Shown here: one piece after another, positions 45,886-62,074 of the stretch
Layout: each line of letters opens with the position of its first letter
Numbering within the stretch: the first letter of the stretch is position 1
Assembly: GCF_016735675.1 (NCBI RefSeq)
Contig: NZ_JAERSG010000004.1
Coordinates: 248,001-312,000, forward strand
Direction of reading: 5' to 3'
Source: Nocardioides baculatus
Lineage (GTDB): Bacteria > Actinomycetota > Actinomycetes > Propionibacteriales > Nocardioidaceae
Length of the DNA: 64,000 nt
Made by a program: the position numbers and the translations under genes
The notes under the pieces: model-generated
What the model was told of the DNA's origin: nothing
Database searches by the model: none
The model's input: only the letters and a program-made list of their open reading frames with translations

Positions 45886-47231
45886 GACAGCGCCAGCTGG
45901 TGGCGTACGACGTCCGCGAGCCGGGAGGCGACGGCCTCGGCCTCGTCGTGGGTGGGCGCCTCGACCATCACGCGCACGATCGGCTCGGTGCCCGAGGGAC
46001 GCAGCAGGATGCGGCCGCGGTCGCCGAGCGCTGCTTCCTCCTCCGCGACGGCGGCGGCCAGCACGGCGTCCTCGTCGGTGCGGGACTTGTCGACGTCGCG
46101 GACGTTGAGCAGCACCTGCGGCAGCCGGGTCATCACGGCGGCCAGCTCGGCGAGCGACGTGCCGGTGGTGGCCATCCGCTCCATCACGTGGAGGGTGGTG
46201 AGGATGCCGTCGCCGGTGGTGGCGTGGTCGCTCATGATGACGTGGCCGGACTGCTCACCGCCGAGGCTGTAGCCGGAGATCTTCATCGCCTCGAGGACGT
46301 AGCGGTCGCCGACCTTCGTCTGGCGTACGCCGACTCCGTTGGCGCGCATGGCCTGGACGAAGCCCAGGTTGCTCATCACCGTCGCGACGACGGTGTCCTT
46401 GACCAGGCGGCCCTTGTCGCGCAGCGAGAGGGCGAGGATCGCGAGGAGCTGGTCGCCGTCGACGACGTTGCCGTCGGCGTCCACGGCCAGGCAGCGGTCG
46501 GCGTCGCCGTCGAGGGCGAAGCCGGCGTGGGCCCCGTGCTCGACGACGGCCGCGCGCAGCGACTCCAGGTGGGTGGAGCCGCAGTTGTCGTTGATGTTGA
46601 GGCCGTCGGGGTCGGCGTGGATCGCGATGACCGTCGCGCCGGCGTCCTCCAGCGCGCGTGGGCCGGCCGCGTGGGCGGCGCCCTCGGCGCAGTCGAGCAC
46701 GACCTTGAGCCCCACCAGCGGGTGCGTGATCGTGCTCTCGAGGTGGGCGGCGTACTCCTCGACGGCGGAGTCGTAGGTCGTGACCCGGCCGACGTGGCCG
46801 CCGGTGGGCCGCTCCCACGGCTCGCCCATGCGCCGCTCGATGGCGATCTCGATCGCGTCGTCGAGCTTGTGCCCGCCGCGCGCGAGGAACTTGATGCCGT
46901 TGTCGGGCATGGGGTTGTGCGAGGCCGACAGCATCACGCCGAGGTCGGCGCCGAGCCGCTCGGTCATGTAGGCCACGCCCGGGGTGGGCAGCACGCCCAG
47001 CAGGAGCACGTCGACGCCCGCCGACGCGAGCCCGGCGACGACCGCCGCCTCGAGGAACTGCCCGGAGATGCGCGTGTCCCGACCCACCACGGCGAGGGGA
47101 CGGTGCCCCTCGAACTCGCCGCGGTCGGCCAGGACGTGTGCTGCACACACGGACAGGTCCAGGGCCAGCTCCGCAGTGAGATCTGCGTTTGCCAGGCCCC
47201 GGACCCCGTCCGTGCCGAAGAGTCGCGTCAT
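45882..47231 (-). CDS. glmM: Phosphoglucosamine mutase
   Basis: A 449-residue GlmM that converts glucosamine 6-phosphate to glucosamine 1-phosphate for UDP-GlcNAc. The start [12 protein letters not shown], the phosphoserine loop [16 protein letters not shown], the metal loop [12 protein letters not shown], the sugar loop GGEQSGHVI and the C-terminal phosphate site [12 protein letters not shown] are all present. It lies 19 nt after rpsI in the rplM-rpsI-glmM order common in actinobacteria. Confidence 0.98.
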   Translation of the reverse strand: MTRLFGTDGVRGLANADLTAELALDLSVCAAHVLADRGEFEGHRPLAVVGRDTRISGQFLEAAVVAGLASAGVDVLLLGVLPTPGVAYMTERLGADLGVMLSASHNPMPDNGIKFLARGGHKLDDAIEIAIERRMGEPWERPTGGHVGRVTTYDSAVEEYAAHLESTITHPLVGLKVVLDCAEGAAHAAGPRALEDAGATVIAIHADPDGLNINDNCGSTHLESLRAAVVEHGAHAGFALDGDADRCLAVDADGNVVDGDQLLAILALSLRDKGRLVKDTVVATVMSNLGFVQAMRANGVGVRQTKVGDRYVLEAMKISGYSLGGEQSGHVIMSDHATTGDGILTTLHVMERMATTGTSLAELAAVMTRLPQVLLNVRDVDKSRTDEDAVLAAAVAEEEAALGDRGRILLRPSGTEPIVRVMVEAPTHDEAEAVASRLADVVRHQLALS

Positions 47232-47250
47232 GGGACGAGACCCTAGGAGA

Positions 47251-47751
47251 TCAGCGCTTCGAGAACTGCGAGGCCTTGCGGGCCTTCTTGAGACCGGCCT
47301 TCTTGCGCTCCACGACGCGGGCGTCGCGGGTCAGCAGACCGGCCTTCTTGAGGGCCGGGCGGTTGGCCTCGACGTCGATCTGGTTGAGCGAGCGGGCCAC
47401 GCCGAGGCGCAGCGCGCCGGCCTGACCGGCGGTGCCGCCACCGTGGATGCGGGCGATCACGTCGAAGCGACCCTCGAGCTGCAGCTCGGCGAACGGCTCG
47501 TTCGCGATCTGCTGGTGCAGCTTGTTGGGGAAGTAGTTGTCGAGGCTGCGGCCGTTGATGGTCCACTCGCCGGTGCCGGGGACGATGCGCACGCGGGCGA
47601 CGGCCTCCTTGCGGCGGCCGGTGGCCGCGCCGGGGGCGATGGTCGCCGGGCGGGCCGGGGTGTCGGCCGACGCGTCGCTCTCGGACGTGTAGGCAACGCC
47701 CTCGGCGTCGGTCTCGAAGGTCTCCTCGACCTCGGTGCTGTTCTCAGTCAT
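47251..47751 (-). CDS. rpsI: 30S ribosomal protein S9
   Basis: A 166-residue S9. An acidic N-terminal extension of about 40 residues ([17 protein letters not shown]), typical of actinobacteria, precedes the conserved [34 protein letters not shown] and the basic tail [12 protein letters not shown] that reaches the P-site tRNA. It starts 17 nt after rplM. Confidence 0.98.
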   Translation of the reverse strand: MTENSTEVEETFETDAEGVAYTSESDASADTPARPATIAPGAATGRRKEAVARVRIVPGTGEWTINGRSLDNYFPNKLHQQIANEPFAELQLEGRFDVIARIHGGGTAGQAGALRLGVARSLNQIDVEANRPALKKAGLLTRDARVVERKKAGLKKARKASQFSKR

Positions 47752-47768
47752 CTGTGCGTCCTCGGTCG

Positions 47769-48212
47769 TCACTGGGAGATCTGCGTGATCTCGAAGGGAG
47801 TGGCCTGCTGGGCCAGGTGCGGGTGGTCGGGGCCGGCGTAGACCTTGAGCTTCTTCAGCATCTGGCGACCGAGCTTGTTCTTCGGGAGCATGCCCCACAC
47901 GGCGTTCTCGATGGCCTTGCGGGCGTCCTTCTCGAGGAGCTCACCGAAGGGGGTGGCCGAGAGGCCGCCCGGGAAGCCGGAGTGGCGGTAGGCCATCTTG
48001 GTGGTCTTCTTGGTTCCCGACAGCGACACCTTGGAGGCGTTCACGATGATCACGAAGTCGCCCATGTCCATGTGAGGAGCAAAGGTCGGCTTGTGCTTGC
48101 CGCGGATGAGGTTGGCGGTCTGGACGGCGAGGCGTCCGAGGACCACGTCGGTGGCGTCGATGACGTGCCACTCACGCTGGATGTCAGCGGGCTTGGGGCT
48201 GTACGTGCGCAC
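47769..48212 (-). CDS. rplM: 50S ribosomal protein L13
   Basis: A 147-residue L13, the normal length. [20 protein letters not shown] at the N-terminus, [16 protein letters not shown], and [19 protein letters not shown] are diagnostic. GTG 48212 is chosen because it matches the L13 start in other actinobacteria; in-frame upstream codons would give an unconserved extension. It is first in its operon, behind a roughly 160-nt leader and a promoter with TTGACC and TACTCT. Confidence 0.98.
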   Translation of the reverse strand: MRTYSPKPADIQREWHVIDATDVVLGRLAVQTANLIRGKHKPTFAPHMDMGDFVIIVNASKVSLSGTKKTTKMAYRHSGFPGGLSATPFGELLEKDARKAIENAVWGMLPKNKLGRQMLKKLKVYAGPDHPHLAQQATPFEITQISQ

Positions 48213-48375
48213 GGCGATGTACCCGTTCTCGTTCGTTGGACCCGACCCCCGGTCGGGGATCGGAATGGAGCTGCGGCTTCTGACGAACACGGCCCGGATC
48301 GCTCCCCACACCAGTGGGGATGACGTCCGGATCTGCACCCGCTTCCAGAGGAGGCGGACGCGGCAGGAGTCGCGA
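48213..48375 (-). other. Structured 5' leader of rplM-rpsI
   Basis: The predicted transcript has a leader of about 160 nt with two clear hairpins. CCCCAC-TGGT-GTGGGG lies at about 48303-48318 and CCCGACC-GGG-GGTCGGG at about 48240-48256. It may be an autoregulatory site for L13 or S9; no known leader class was recognised by eye. Confidence 0.4.
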
Positions 48376-48381
48376 CCAGCA

Positions 48382-48411
48382 AGAGTACGGCGCTCGCGCG
48401 AGGACGGTCAA
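48382..48411 (-). promoter_or_regulatory. Candidate housekeeping promoter of rplM-rpsI-glmM
   Basis: On the minus strand TTGACC (48406-48411) is followed by an 18-nt spacer and TACTCT (48382-48387), a good SigA-type pair. Transcription would begin near 48375. Confidence 0.55.
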
Positions 48412-48427
48412 AACGGCGTGGCCCGGC

Positions 48428-49759
48428 TCAGCGGCCGATCCGGCGCGAGAAGAGCTGGAGGTCCGAGTCGTCCAGCTCGGGCGGCGGCGCACCCATCGCC
48501 TCGCTGTCGGAGGCGAAGACCACCGTACGTCCGTCACCCGAGGCGTCGAAGCCGTAGTCGTCCCACCACGCGTCTCCCGGGGTGAGCGACCGTGCTCCGT
48601 CGCCGCGTTGCCACACGAAGATCCCCCGGTAGGGCGCACGCCGTTCCCCGGCAGCCCGGGCGTAGGCCCGCTCGTCGCCGCCGAAGAACACCCGCCGGCC
48701 GTCGTCGGAGACCTGCGCGACGTCGATCTCGGAGTTGCCGTCGTCGGTGCGGTTGACCAGCCGGACGTCGCCGGTGCGGCGGTCGGCCCACCACAGGTGC
48801 ACCAGCTTGTCCGTGATCGGCGTCGCGGCGATGCCGCCGTCCGCGCAGGCCCCCGTGACGTAGCGCCCGGTCCCGCTGATGCTGAGCCCGGTCCACCCGC
48901 AGCCGGTGTCCGTCGGGAGCCCGGTCCCCTGGGTCAGCGGCATCGACCAGGTGCCACGCAGACCGCGCCCCCGGCTGAGGACGTACACGTCGGGGAGCGT
49001 GCCGCTGTCACGGCTCGCCAGCACCTCGGTGGTGACCACCGCGACGACGCGTCCGTCGCCAGAGATCCGGACGGACCCGGACGCGATCTCGGCGCTCGCG
49101 AGGCGACGGACCTTGCGCGAGCCCCAGTCGTAGAGGAAGTAGTCGGGCACACCGTTGGTGTCGCCGGCGACCAGGTTCGTCGCGCGGGAGAAGAACGCCA
49201 CGTCCCCGGTGTCGGCGACGTGCGGCACGCACGAGTACTCGTCGGCCTCGCCGCCGCCCGCCGCCGACGACGCGCGGCGCACGGCCCCGGTCCTCAGGTC
49301 GCGCACGAACACGTCGGTGTGGGGGGTGTTGTCGTCGAAGTCGGAGGAGTCCGGGCCGACGAGCTCGTCGGTGCTGCAGTAGGCGACGAACCGTCCGTTG
49401 GGAGAGAGCGAGACGGTCTCGGCGAACTCGGCGAGGCGGCCCCGTCCGTCGGCGCCGACGGCCCGCACCTTCCCGGTCCGGTTGTCGCGCACGTAGACCT
49501 GTCGCTGGCCCGGGCTGGTGCGCCGGTCGAGATTGGTGGCTCCGGAGCTGAAGGCGACCCACCGACCGTCCCGGCTCACGGAGGCGCCGATGGCGTCGTT
49601 GTCGGCCGGGCGACCCTTCGCGTCCACCGAGACCATCGTGTAGCGCTTCGCCGCCGCGGGCCGTTCGTCCGGCGCAGCGGCCGGTGCCGGAGCAGCGCCC
49701 AGCAGGCCACCCACGAGGAGGAGCGAGATCGTGGTCGTGCCGACCGCCGAGAGTCCCAT
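48428..49759 (-). CDS. Secreted TolB/WD40-like propeller protein
   Basis: A 443-residue exported protein with a signal peptide (about 1-32, ISLLLVGGLLGAAPAPAAA). About six repeats follow of the type SVSRDGRWVAFSSGATNL, SLSPNGRFVAYCS and RISGDGRVVAVVTTE, the PD40/TolB-like blade signature. The Asp/Gly-rich blades suggest calcium or ligand binding; there is no enzymatic motif. The ATG at 49759 gives the signal peptide, whereas longer in-frame starts do not. It sits where M. tuberculosis carries ESX-4 genes next to rplM. It is divergent from the oxidoreductase at 49821. Function unknown. Confidence 0.72.
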   Translation of the reverse strand: MGLSAVGTTTISLLLVGGLLGAAPAPAAAPDERPAAAKRYTMVSVDAKGRPADNDAIGASVSRDGRWVAFSSGATNLDRRTSPGQRQVYVRDNRTGKVRAVGADGRGRLAEFAETVSLSPNGRFVAYCSTDELVGPDSSDFDDNTPHTDVFVRDLRTGAVRRASSAAGGGEADEYSCVPHVADTGDVAFFSRATNLVAGDTNGVPDYFLYDWGSRKVRRLASAEIASGSVRISGDGRVVAVVTTEVLASRDSGTLPDVYVLSRGRGLRGTWSMPLTQGTGLPTDTGCGWTGLSISGTGRYVTGACADGGIAATPITDKLVHLWWADRRTGDVRLVNRTDDGNSEIDVAQVSDDGRRVFFGGDERAYARAAGERRAPYRGIFVWQRGDGARSLTPGDAWWDDYGFDASGDGRTVVFASDSEAMGAPPPELDDSDLQLFSRRIGR

Positions 49760-49820
49760 GACCGCACGCTGCCAGCGCGGCCCCGGCGGCGGAACACCCC
49801 CAGGGGGCCACAATGACGGC

Positions 49821-51146
49821 GTGCGCAACGGTGGCGTGTCCTTCTGGTGGCAGCAGGTCGGACTGCCGACCCCGACCGACCGGCTCGACGGCGACGTCAC
49901 CTGCGACGTCGCGATCGTGGGAGCCGGGCTGACCGGGCTCTGGACGGCGTACTACCTCCACGAGGCCGACCCGACGCTCGACATCCGGCTCGTCGAGGCG
50001 GAGTTCGCGGGCTTCGGGGCCTCGGGCCGCAACGGCGGCTGGCTCTCGAGCGAGCTGCCGGGCAGCCCGCGGGCGTACGCCGCCGCGGCGGGCGAGGCGG
50101 GCCTCGAGTCGATGCGAACGGCGGTCCGCGGCTCGGTGCACGAGGTGATGGCCGTCGCCGAGGGCGAGGGCATCGACGCCGACATCCGGCTCAGCGGGGT
50201 GCTGCACGTCGCGCGCTCGCAGGCGCAGGCCGAGCGGCTCGACGGCGAGCTGTCGGCGGCCCAGGTCGCCGAGCGGATCCGCGTCGCCGGTGCGGTCTCC
50301 GGCCACGTCGACCCCGACTGCGCGCGCGTGCACCCGGCCAAGCTGGTGGGCGGCGTCGCGCGGGCCGTGCGGGCGCGCGGCGTGCGCATCCACGAGGGCA
50401 CGCGCGCCCTCCGGATCGAGCCGGGTGCCGTGGTGACCGACCGCGGCACGGTCCGCGCGCCGACGGTCCTCCGGTGCCTGGAGGGCTTCACCGCAGGGCT
50501 CCCCGGTCACCGGCGCGAGTGGCTCCCGATGAACTCCGCGATCATCGCGACCGCCCCGCTCACCGACGCCCAGTGGGCGGAGATCGGCTGGGCCGGCGAG
50601 GAGCTGCTCGGCGACGAGGCGCACGCCTACTGCTACGCCCAGCGCACCGCCGACGGCCGGATCGCGATGGGCGGCCGCGGCATCCCCTACCGCTTCGGCT
50701 CGCGCACCGACGTCGACGGGCGCACGCAGAACTGGACGGTGGAGTCGCTGCGCTCGACCCTCACCTCGCTCTTCCCGTCCCTGGCCGGGATCACGATCGA
50801 CCACGCGTGGTGCGGCGTGCTCGGGGTCCCGCGCGACTGGAGCGCCAGCGTCTGCTTCGACCCGGCGACCGGGCTCGGCCACGCGGGCGGCTACGTCGGC
50901 TCCGGACTGACCGCGACCAACCTCGCCGGCCGCACGCTGCGCGACCTCGTGCTCGGCGCCCCGACCGACCTCACCGCGCTGCCGTGGACCGGTCACGACG
51001 TACGCCGCTGGGAGCCCGAGCCGCTGCGCTGGGCCGGCGTGCACACGCTCTACCGGCTCTACCGCGCCGCCGACCGGCGCGAGGACGCCGGGCTCCTCCG
51101 CACGAGCCGGATCGCCCGCATCGCGAACCGGGTCGCCGGTCGCTGA
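49821..51146 (+). CDS. FAD-dependent DAO-type oxidoreductase
   Basis: A 441-residue flavoprotein. The ADP-binding motif VAIVGAGLTGLWTAYYL near residue 32 is followed by FGASGRNGGWLSSELP, the arrangement of the DAO/glycine-oxidase family. GVLGVPRDWSASVCFDP and GLGHAGGYVGSGLTATNLAGRTL form the C-terminal FAD contact. It likely oxidises a secondary amine or amino acid (gamma-glutamylputrescine oxidase-like), but the substrate is not determined. The GTG 49821 start is chosen because it immediately precedes the conserved VSFWWQQ. Confidence 0.85.
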   Translation: MRNGGVSFWWQQVGLPTPTDRLDGDVTCDVAIVGAGLTGLWTAYYLHEADPTLDIRLVEAEFAGFGASGRNGGWLSSELPGSPRAYAAAAGEAGLESMRTAVRGSVHEVMAVAEGEGIDADIRLSGVLHVARSQAQAERLDGELSAAQVAERIRVAGAVSGHVDPDCARVHPAKLVGGVARAVRARGVRIHEGTRALRIEPGAVVTDRGTVRAPTVLRCLEGFTAGLPGHRREWLPMNSAIIATAPLTDAQWAEIGWAGEELLGDEAHAYCYAQRTADGRIAMGGRGIPYRFGSRTDVDGRTQNWTVESLRSTLTSLFPSLAGITIDHAWCGVLGVPRDWSASVCFDPATGLGHAGGYVGSGLTATNLAGRTLRDLVLGAPTDLTALPWTGHDVRRWEPEPLRWAGVHTLYRLYRAADRREDAGLLRTSRIARIANRVAGR

Positions 51147-51225
51147 CTGGACACCGGGTTCGCGCTCGCGCGACACCCGCGGCTAAGTTGGAGCGACAAC
51201 CCAAGACGTATGAACAGGAGCCGAC

Positions 51226-52530
<1,305 letters not shown>

Positions 52531-52546
52531 GCCACTGACGTACGAC

Positions 52547-52579
52547 GAACGCCCCCGGCCGCTGCGGCCGGGGGCGTTC
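52547..52579. terminator. Bidirectional terminator between gltA and the amylopullulanase gene
   Basis: A perfect 14-bp stem, GAACGCCCCCGGCC (52547-52560) with GGCCGGGGGCGTTC (52566-52579), has a 5-nt loop. It lies 16 nt after gltA and 7 nt beyond the end of the convergent gene, so it can serve both. Confidence 0.85.
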
Positions 52580-52586
52580 TCGCGTC

Positions 52587-58292
<5,706 letters not shown>

Positions 58293-58345
58293 GGTGACTC
58301 CCGAGAGAAGAGCAGGTGCCGGCCGCGGCCGACGTGGCGTCGGTC

Positions 58346-58385
58346 ACACTAGGCGCCACCGGGGAGAACTTGCAACGCCTGCAAG
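58346..58385 (-). promoter_or_regulatory. Promoter of the amylopullulanase gene with LacI-type operator
   Basis: The palindrome CTTGCA-ACGCC-TGCAAG (58369-58385) resembles maltose regulator (MalR/LacI family) operators. On the minus strand it overlaps a -35 hexamer TTGCAA (58370-58375). An 18-nt spacer and TAGTGT (58346-58351) follow, with a predicted start about 46 nt before the GTG. A repressor on this site would block RNA polymerase directly. Confidence 0.6.
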
Positions 58386-58488
58386 AAATCCCGGGACCGT
58401 GGCCGCCCAGCACGTCATCGCGTCACGTCTTCTCCACTTCAAAGCGGCTTCTCAGGGCATCCACAGGCACGCGACGCAGGCTCGAAGC

Positions 58489-59682
58489 ATGAGCGACAGC
58501 TACGGCCCCTTCCAGCAGCCCCAGCCCCACCAGAACCCGTACCAGCACCCGCCGCAGCACCGGCCGGAGCCGCCGCGGCGACGGCGTACGGGCCTGGCTG
58601 CCGCCGTCGTCGCGACCTCGCTCCTCGTGGGTGGCGGCGCCGGGCTGGGGGGCGCGGCCGTGTGGGACGCCACCCACGACGGTTCCCCGAGCTCGCCGAG
58701 CGCCTCGGCCGCCCCGAGCACCTCGACGGTGGCCAACCAGACGCAGACCCCGCCGGCCGACGGCTCGGTCGAGTCGGTCGCCCAGAAGGTGCTGCCGAGC
58801 GTCGTCAAGATCGACGTCTCCGGCAACGGCGAGGCGGGCTCCGGCTCGGGGATCATCCTCACCGAGGACGGCATGATCCTCACCAACAACCACGTCGTCG
58901 AGCTGGCCGGCCAGGGCGGCACGATCAAGGTCGACTTCTCCGACGGCACCAGTGCGGACGCCGAGGTTCTCGGCACCGACCCGCTCACCGACACCGCCGT
59001 GATCCAGGCCCAGGACGTCTCCGGGCTGACCCCCGCGACCATCGGCAAGTCGGCCAACCTCGGCGTCGGCGAGGGCGTCGTCGCGGTCGGCTCGCCCTTC
59101 GGCCTCGACGCGACCGTCACCAGCGGCATCGTGAGCGCGCTCAACCGTCCGGTCAACGTCGGCTCGGACGCGGAGGGCAACTCGACGACGTACCCCGCGA
59201 TCCAGACCGACGCGGCGATCAACCCCGGCAACTCCGGTGGTCCGCTGACCGACATGACCGGCGCGGTCGTCGGCATCAACTCGTCCATCCGCACCGCCAG
59301 CTCGCAGACCTCGGAGCAGTCCGGGTCGATCGGCCTCGGCTTCGCCATCCCGATCGACGAGGTGATGCCGATCGTCGACCAGATGGCGAAGGGCGAGACC
59401 CCGACCCACGCGCGGCTCGGCCTCCAGGTCGGCAACCCGCAGACCGGTGACGACGCCGGCGCGGTGGTCCGCGAGGTGACCGCCGGGTCGACCGCGAACG
59501 AGGGCGGCCTGGCCGCGGGCGACGTGATCACGAAGGTCGACGACCAGCGGATCACCGACGCGGACTCGCTCGTCGCGACGATCCGCTCCTACCGTCCCGG
59601 CGACGACGTCACCGTCACCTGGACCAGCAACGGCCAGCAGAAGACCGGCGACTTCGTCCTCGACAGCGACGCCACGAGCTGA
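58489..59682 (+). CDS. HtrA/PepD-like membrane-anchored serine protease
   Basis: A 397-residue trypsin-like protease. A Pro/Gln/His-rich cytoplasmic N-terminus (1-33), one transmembrane helix (about 35-58) and a Ser/Thr linker precede the protease domain. The triad is His135 (TNNHVVEL), Asp168 (LTDTAVIQ) and Ser249 (NPGNSGGPL). A single PDZ domain (about 305-390, REVTAGSTANEGGLAAGDVI) follows. It likely degrades or chaperones misfolded proteins outside the membrane. It is divergent from the amylopullulanase gene, and a terminator follows. Confidence 0.93.
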   Translation: MSDSYGPFQQPQPHQNPYQHPPQHRPEPPRRRRTGLAAAVVATSLLVGGGAGLGGAAVWDATHDGSPSSPSASAAPSTSTVANQTQTPPADGSVESVAQKVLPSVVKIDVSGNGEAGSGSGIILTEDGMILTNNHVVELAGQGGTIKVDFSDGTSADAEVLGTDPLTDTAVIQAQDVSGLTPATIGKSANLGVGEGVVAVGSPFGLDATVTSGIVSALNRPVNVGSDAEGNSTTYPAIQTDAAINPGNSGGPLTDMTGAVVGINSSIRTASSQTSEQSGSIGLGFAIPIDEVMPIVDQMAKGETPTHARLGLQVGNPQTGDDAGAVVREVTAGSTANEGGLAAGDVITKVDDQRITDADSLVATIRSYRPGDDVTVTWTSNGQQKTGDFVLDSDATS

Positions 59683-59698
59683 CCCGGCGCCCGTTCTT

Positions 59699-59731
59699 GG
59701 GCCGGCCGCGCCATGATGGGGCGGCCGGCCC
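59699..59731 (+). terminator. Terminator after the HtrA-like gene
   Basis: GGGCCGGCCGC (59699-59709) pairs perfectly with GCGGCCGGCCC (59721-59731), 16 nt after the stop. The loop can add two more pairs. Confidence 0.8.
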
Positions 59732-59772
59732 TGCTGTGTCCGCCGGCCACTGGCCAGAAGCGAAGGAGTCAC

Positions 59773-60924
59773 ATGCAGCTCGAGCTCAGCCCGGCCGACG
59801 CGGAGTTCCGCGACCGCATGCGGGAGGCCTTCCAGCGCCTCGTCCCGCAGGAGATCCGCGACACCGTGCTGGAGGGTCGACACCTGACCCGCGACCAGAT
59901 CGTCGAGAGCCAGCGGGCGCTCAACGCCGAGGGCCTGGCCGTGCCGCACTGGCCGGCGGAGTGGGGCGGCCAGGACTGGACCGACCTGCAGCGCCACCTG
60001 TGGCACGAGGAGATGCAGCGCGCCGGCGTGCCGATCCCGCTGGCGTTCAACGCCTCGATGATCGGACCGGTGCTCGCGCAGTTCGGCACCGAGGAGCAGA
60101 AGAAGCGGTTCCTGCCCGACACCGCCAACCTCGACATCTGGTGGTCGCAGGGGTTCTCCGAGCCCGACGCCGGCTCCGACCTCGCCAGCCTGCGCACGAC
60201 GGCGGTGCGCGACGGCGACGACTGGGTCGTCAACGGCCAGAAGACCTGGACCACGCTCGGGCAGTACGGCGACTGGATCTTCACGCTGGTGCGCACCGAC
60301 CCCGAGGTGAAGAAGCAGGCTGGCATCTCGATGCTGCTCATCGACATGACCACCCCGGGCGTCGAGGTGCGGCCGATCGAGCTGATCGACGGCGGTCACG
60401 AGGTCAACGAGGTCTGGTTCTCCGACGTCCGGGTGCCCGGCGACCTGCTCGTCGGCGAGCCCGGTGAGGGCTGGACGATCGCGAAGTTCCTCCTCGGCAA
60501 CGAGCGCGTCGGCGTCGCCCCCGTCGGGGCCACGAAGCGTGCCCTCGCGACCCTGAAGGCCACCGCCGGCGACCTGATGGACGACCCGCTGGTCCGCGCC
60601 CGCGTCGCCGAGCTGGAGAACGACCTGCTGGCGCTCGAGCTCACCGCGCTCCGCGTGGCGGCGCACTCCTCCGACGGCGCGCCGCACCCGGCCTCGTCCG
60701 TGCTCAAGCTCAAGGGCACGGTGCTGCAGCAGGCGGTGAGCGAGCTGGCGCTCGACCTCGCCGGACCCGCGTCGCTGGCCGCGCGCGCCGACGACGAGTC
60801 GCCGCAGGAGGGCTGGGCGAGACGATCTGCCCCGACCTACCTCAACCTCCGCAAGGCGTCGATCTACGGCGGGTCCAACGAGATCCAGCGCCAGATCATC
60901 AGCCGCACGATCCTGGGACTCTGA
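59773..60924 (+). CDS. Acyl-CoA dehydrogenase, catalytic-subunit type
   Basis: A 383-residue acyl-CoA dehydrogenase. FAD and substrate motifs GFSEPDAGSDLASLRTTA, VNGQKTWTTLGQYGDW and YGGSNEIQRQIISRTIL are present. The C-terminal YEGT glutamate of short/medium-chain enzymes is replaced (IYGGS). Glu244 in LGNERVGVA is placed like the loop glutamate of LCAD and of the steroid FadE subunits. AAGGAG lies 5 nt before the ATG. The gene is first of three acyl-CoA dehydrogenase genes, 10 nt before the next, and together they look like a heteromeric pair plus one normal enzyme. The substrate may be a branched or steroid-derived acyl-CoA. Confidence 0.9.
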   Translation: MQLELSPADAEFRDRMREAFQRLVPQEIRDTVLEGRHLTRDQIVESQRALNAEGLAVPHWPAEWGGQDWTDLQRHLWHEEMQRAGVPIPLAFNASMIGPVLAQFGTEEQKKRFLPDTANLDIWWSQGFSEPDAGSDLASLRTTAVRDGDDWVVNGQKTWTTLGQYGDWIFTLVRTDPEVKKQAGISMLLIDMTTPGVEVRPIELIDGGHEVNEVWFSDVRVPGDLLVGEPGEGWTIAKFLLGNERVGVAPVGATKRALATLKATAGDLMDDPLVRARVAELENDLLALELTALRVAAHSSDGAPHPASSVLKLKGTVLQQAVSELALDLAGPASLAARADDESPQEGWARRSAPTYLNLRKASIYGGSNEIQRQIISRTILGL

Positions 60925-60934
60925 GGAGCAGACG

Positions 60935-62074
60935 ATGGACTTCACCTACGACGACGAGCAGCAGGCGCTGCGCGAGGCCGTGCGCGGCCTCCTCAAGGAC
61001 GCGTACGGCGACCACGAGGCGCGCCGGCAGGCCGTCGCGTCCGACGACGGGTTCGACCGCGCCCTGTGGGGCCGGCTGGCCGAGATGGGCGTGCTCGGGC
61101 TGCCCTTCAGCGAGGACGACGGCGGTGTCGGCGCCGGCCCCGTCGAGATCGGCATCGTGTGCCAGGAGCTCGGCCGGGTGCTCGCGCCCGAGCCCTACCT
61201 CGCGAGCGTCGTGCACGCCGGCGGCCTCGTCGCCGCGGTCGGGACGACCGAGCAGAAGGCCGACCTGCTGGGCCGGCTGAGCGCCGGCGAGATCGTGCTG
61301 GCCGCGGCCGACACGTCGCCCGGTGGCCGCTGGGCCTCGCGCGCAGACGGCGTACGCGCCTCCGTCGACGGCGACGCATGGACCCTCGACGGCGTGGCCG
61401 ACCCGGTGGTCGGTGGCGAGGCCGCCGACTACGTCGTCGTGACCGCGGCGCTGCCGGACGAGGGCGGCACGGGCGTCTTCGTGGTCTCCGCCGACGCCGT
61501 CACCCGCACCGGCTACGCGGCTGCCGACCTGACCCGCGCGGCCAGCGTCACCTTCGACGGCAGTGCCGCGACGCCGCTCGGCGAGCCGGGCCGCGACCTG
61601 TCGGAGAGCATCGCGACGATCAGCGACCTGACCCGGATCATGGGCGCCAACCAGGCACTCGGGGTGATGCAGAGCCAGGTCCGTGCGACCACGGACTACC
61701 TCAAGAGCCGCAAGCAGTTCGGCGTCACCCTCAACACCTTCCAGGCGCTGACCTTCCGGGCCGCCGACATGTACGTCGAGCTCGAGCTCGCGCACAGCAT
61801 GGTCGAGTGGGCGACGATGACGATCGCGGGCGGCGACCGCGAGGTGGTGGCCGACGCCGCCGACCGCGTGGGGCTGGCGATCGCGCGCGCGGGGCGGCAC
61901 ATCGGCCAGGAGGCGATCCAGCTGCACGGCGGCATCGGCATGACGGCGGAGTACGCCGTCGGCGTCGGCACCGCGCACCTCGAGGTCCTCGACCAGTGGC
62001 TCGGCAACGCCCACCACCACCTCACCCGGCTCGCGTCCCGGGTCACCGACCACGAGCTCGTCGAAGCAGTCTGA
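60935..62074 (+). CDS. Acyl-CoA dehydrogenase, probable non-catalytic partner subunit
   Basis: A 379-residue acyl-CoA dehydrogenase-fold protein, more divergent than its neighbours. The usual E/T-rich FAD segment is degenerate (VLAAADTSPGGRWASRA). Neither glutamate position is filled: the loop reads ISDLTRIMGANQ, and the C-terminal region HGGIGMTAEYAVG is not followed by YEGT. The structural KSRKQFGVTLNTFQAL and the HGGIGMT nucleotide contact are kept. GAGGAG precedes the ATG. Such partners pair with the adjacent catalytic subunit in alpha2beta2 enzymes described for mycobacterial steroid catabolism. Confidence 0.85.
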   Translation: MDFTYDDEQQALREAVRGLLKDAYGDHEARRQAVASDDGFDRALWGRLAEMGVLGLPFSEDDGGVGAGPVEIGIVCQELGRVLAPEPYLASVVHAGGLVAAVGTTEQKADLLGRLSAGEIVLAAADTSPGGRWASRADGVRASVDGDAWTLDGVADPVVGGEAADYVVVTAALPDEGGTGVFVVSADAVTRTGYAAADLTRAASVTFDGSAATPLGEPGRDLSESIATISDLTRIMGANQALGVMQSQVRATTDYLKSRKQFGVTLNTFQALTFRAADMYVELELAHSMVEWATMTIAGGDREVVADAADRVGLAIARAGRHIGQEAIQLHGGIGMTAEYAVGVGTAHLEVLDQWLGNAHHHLTRLASRVTDHELVEAV

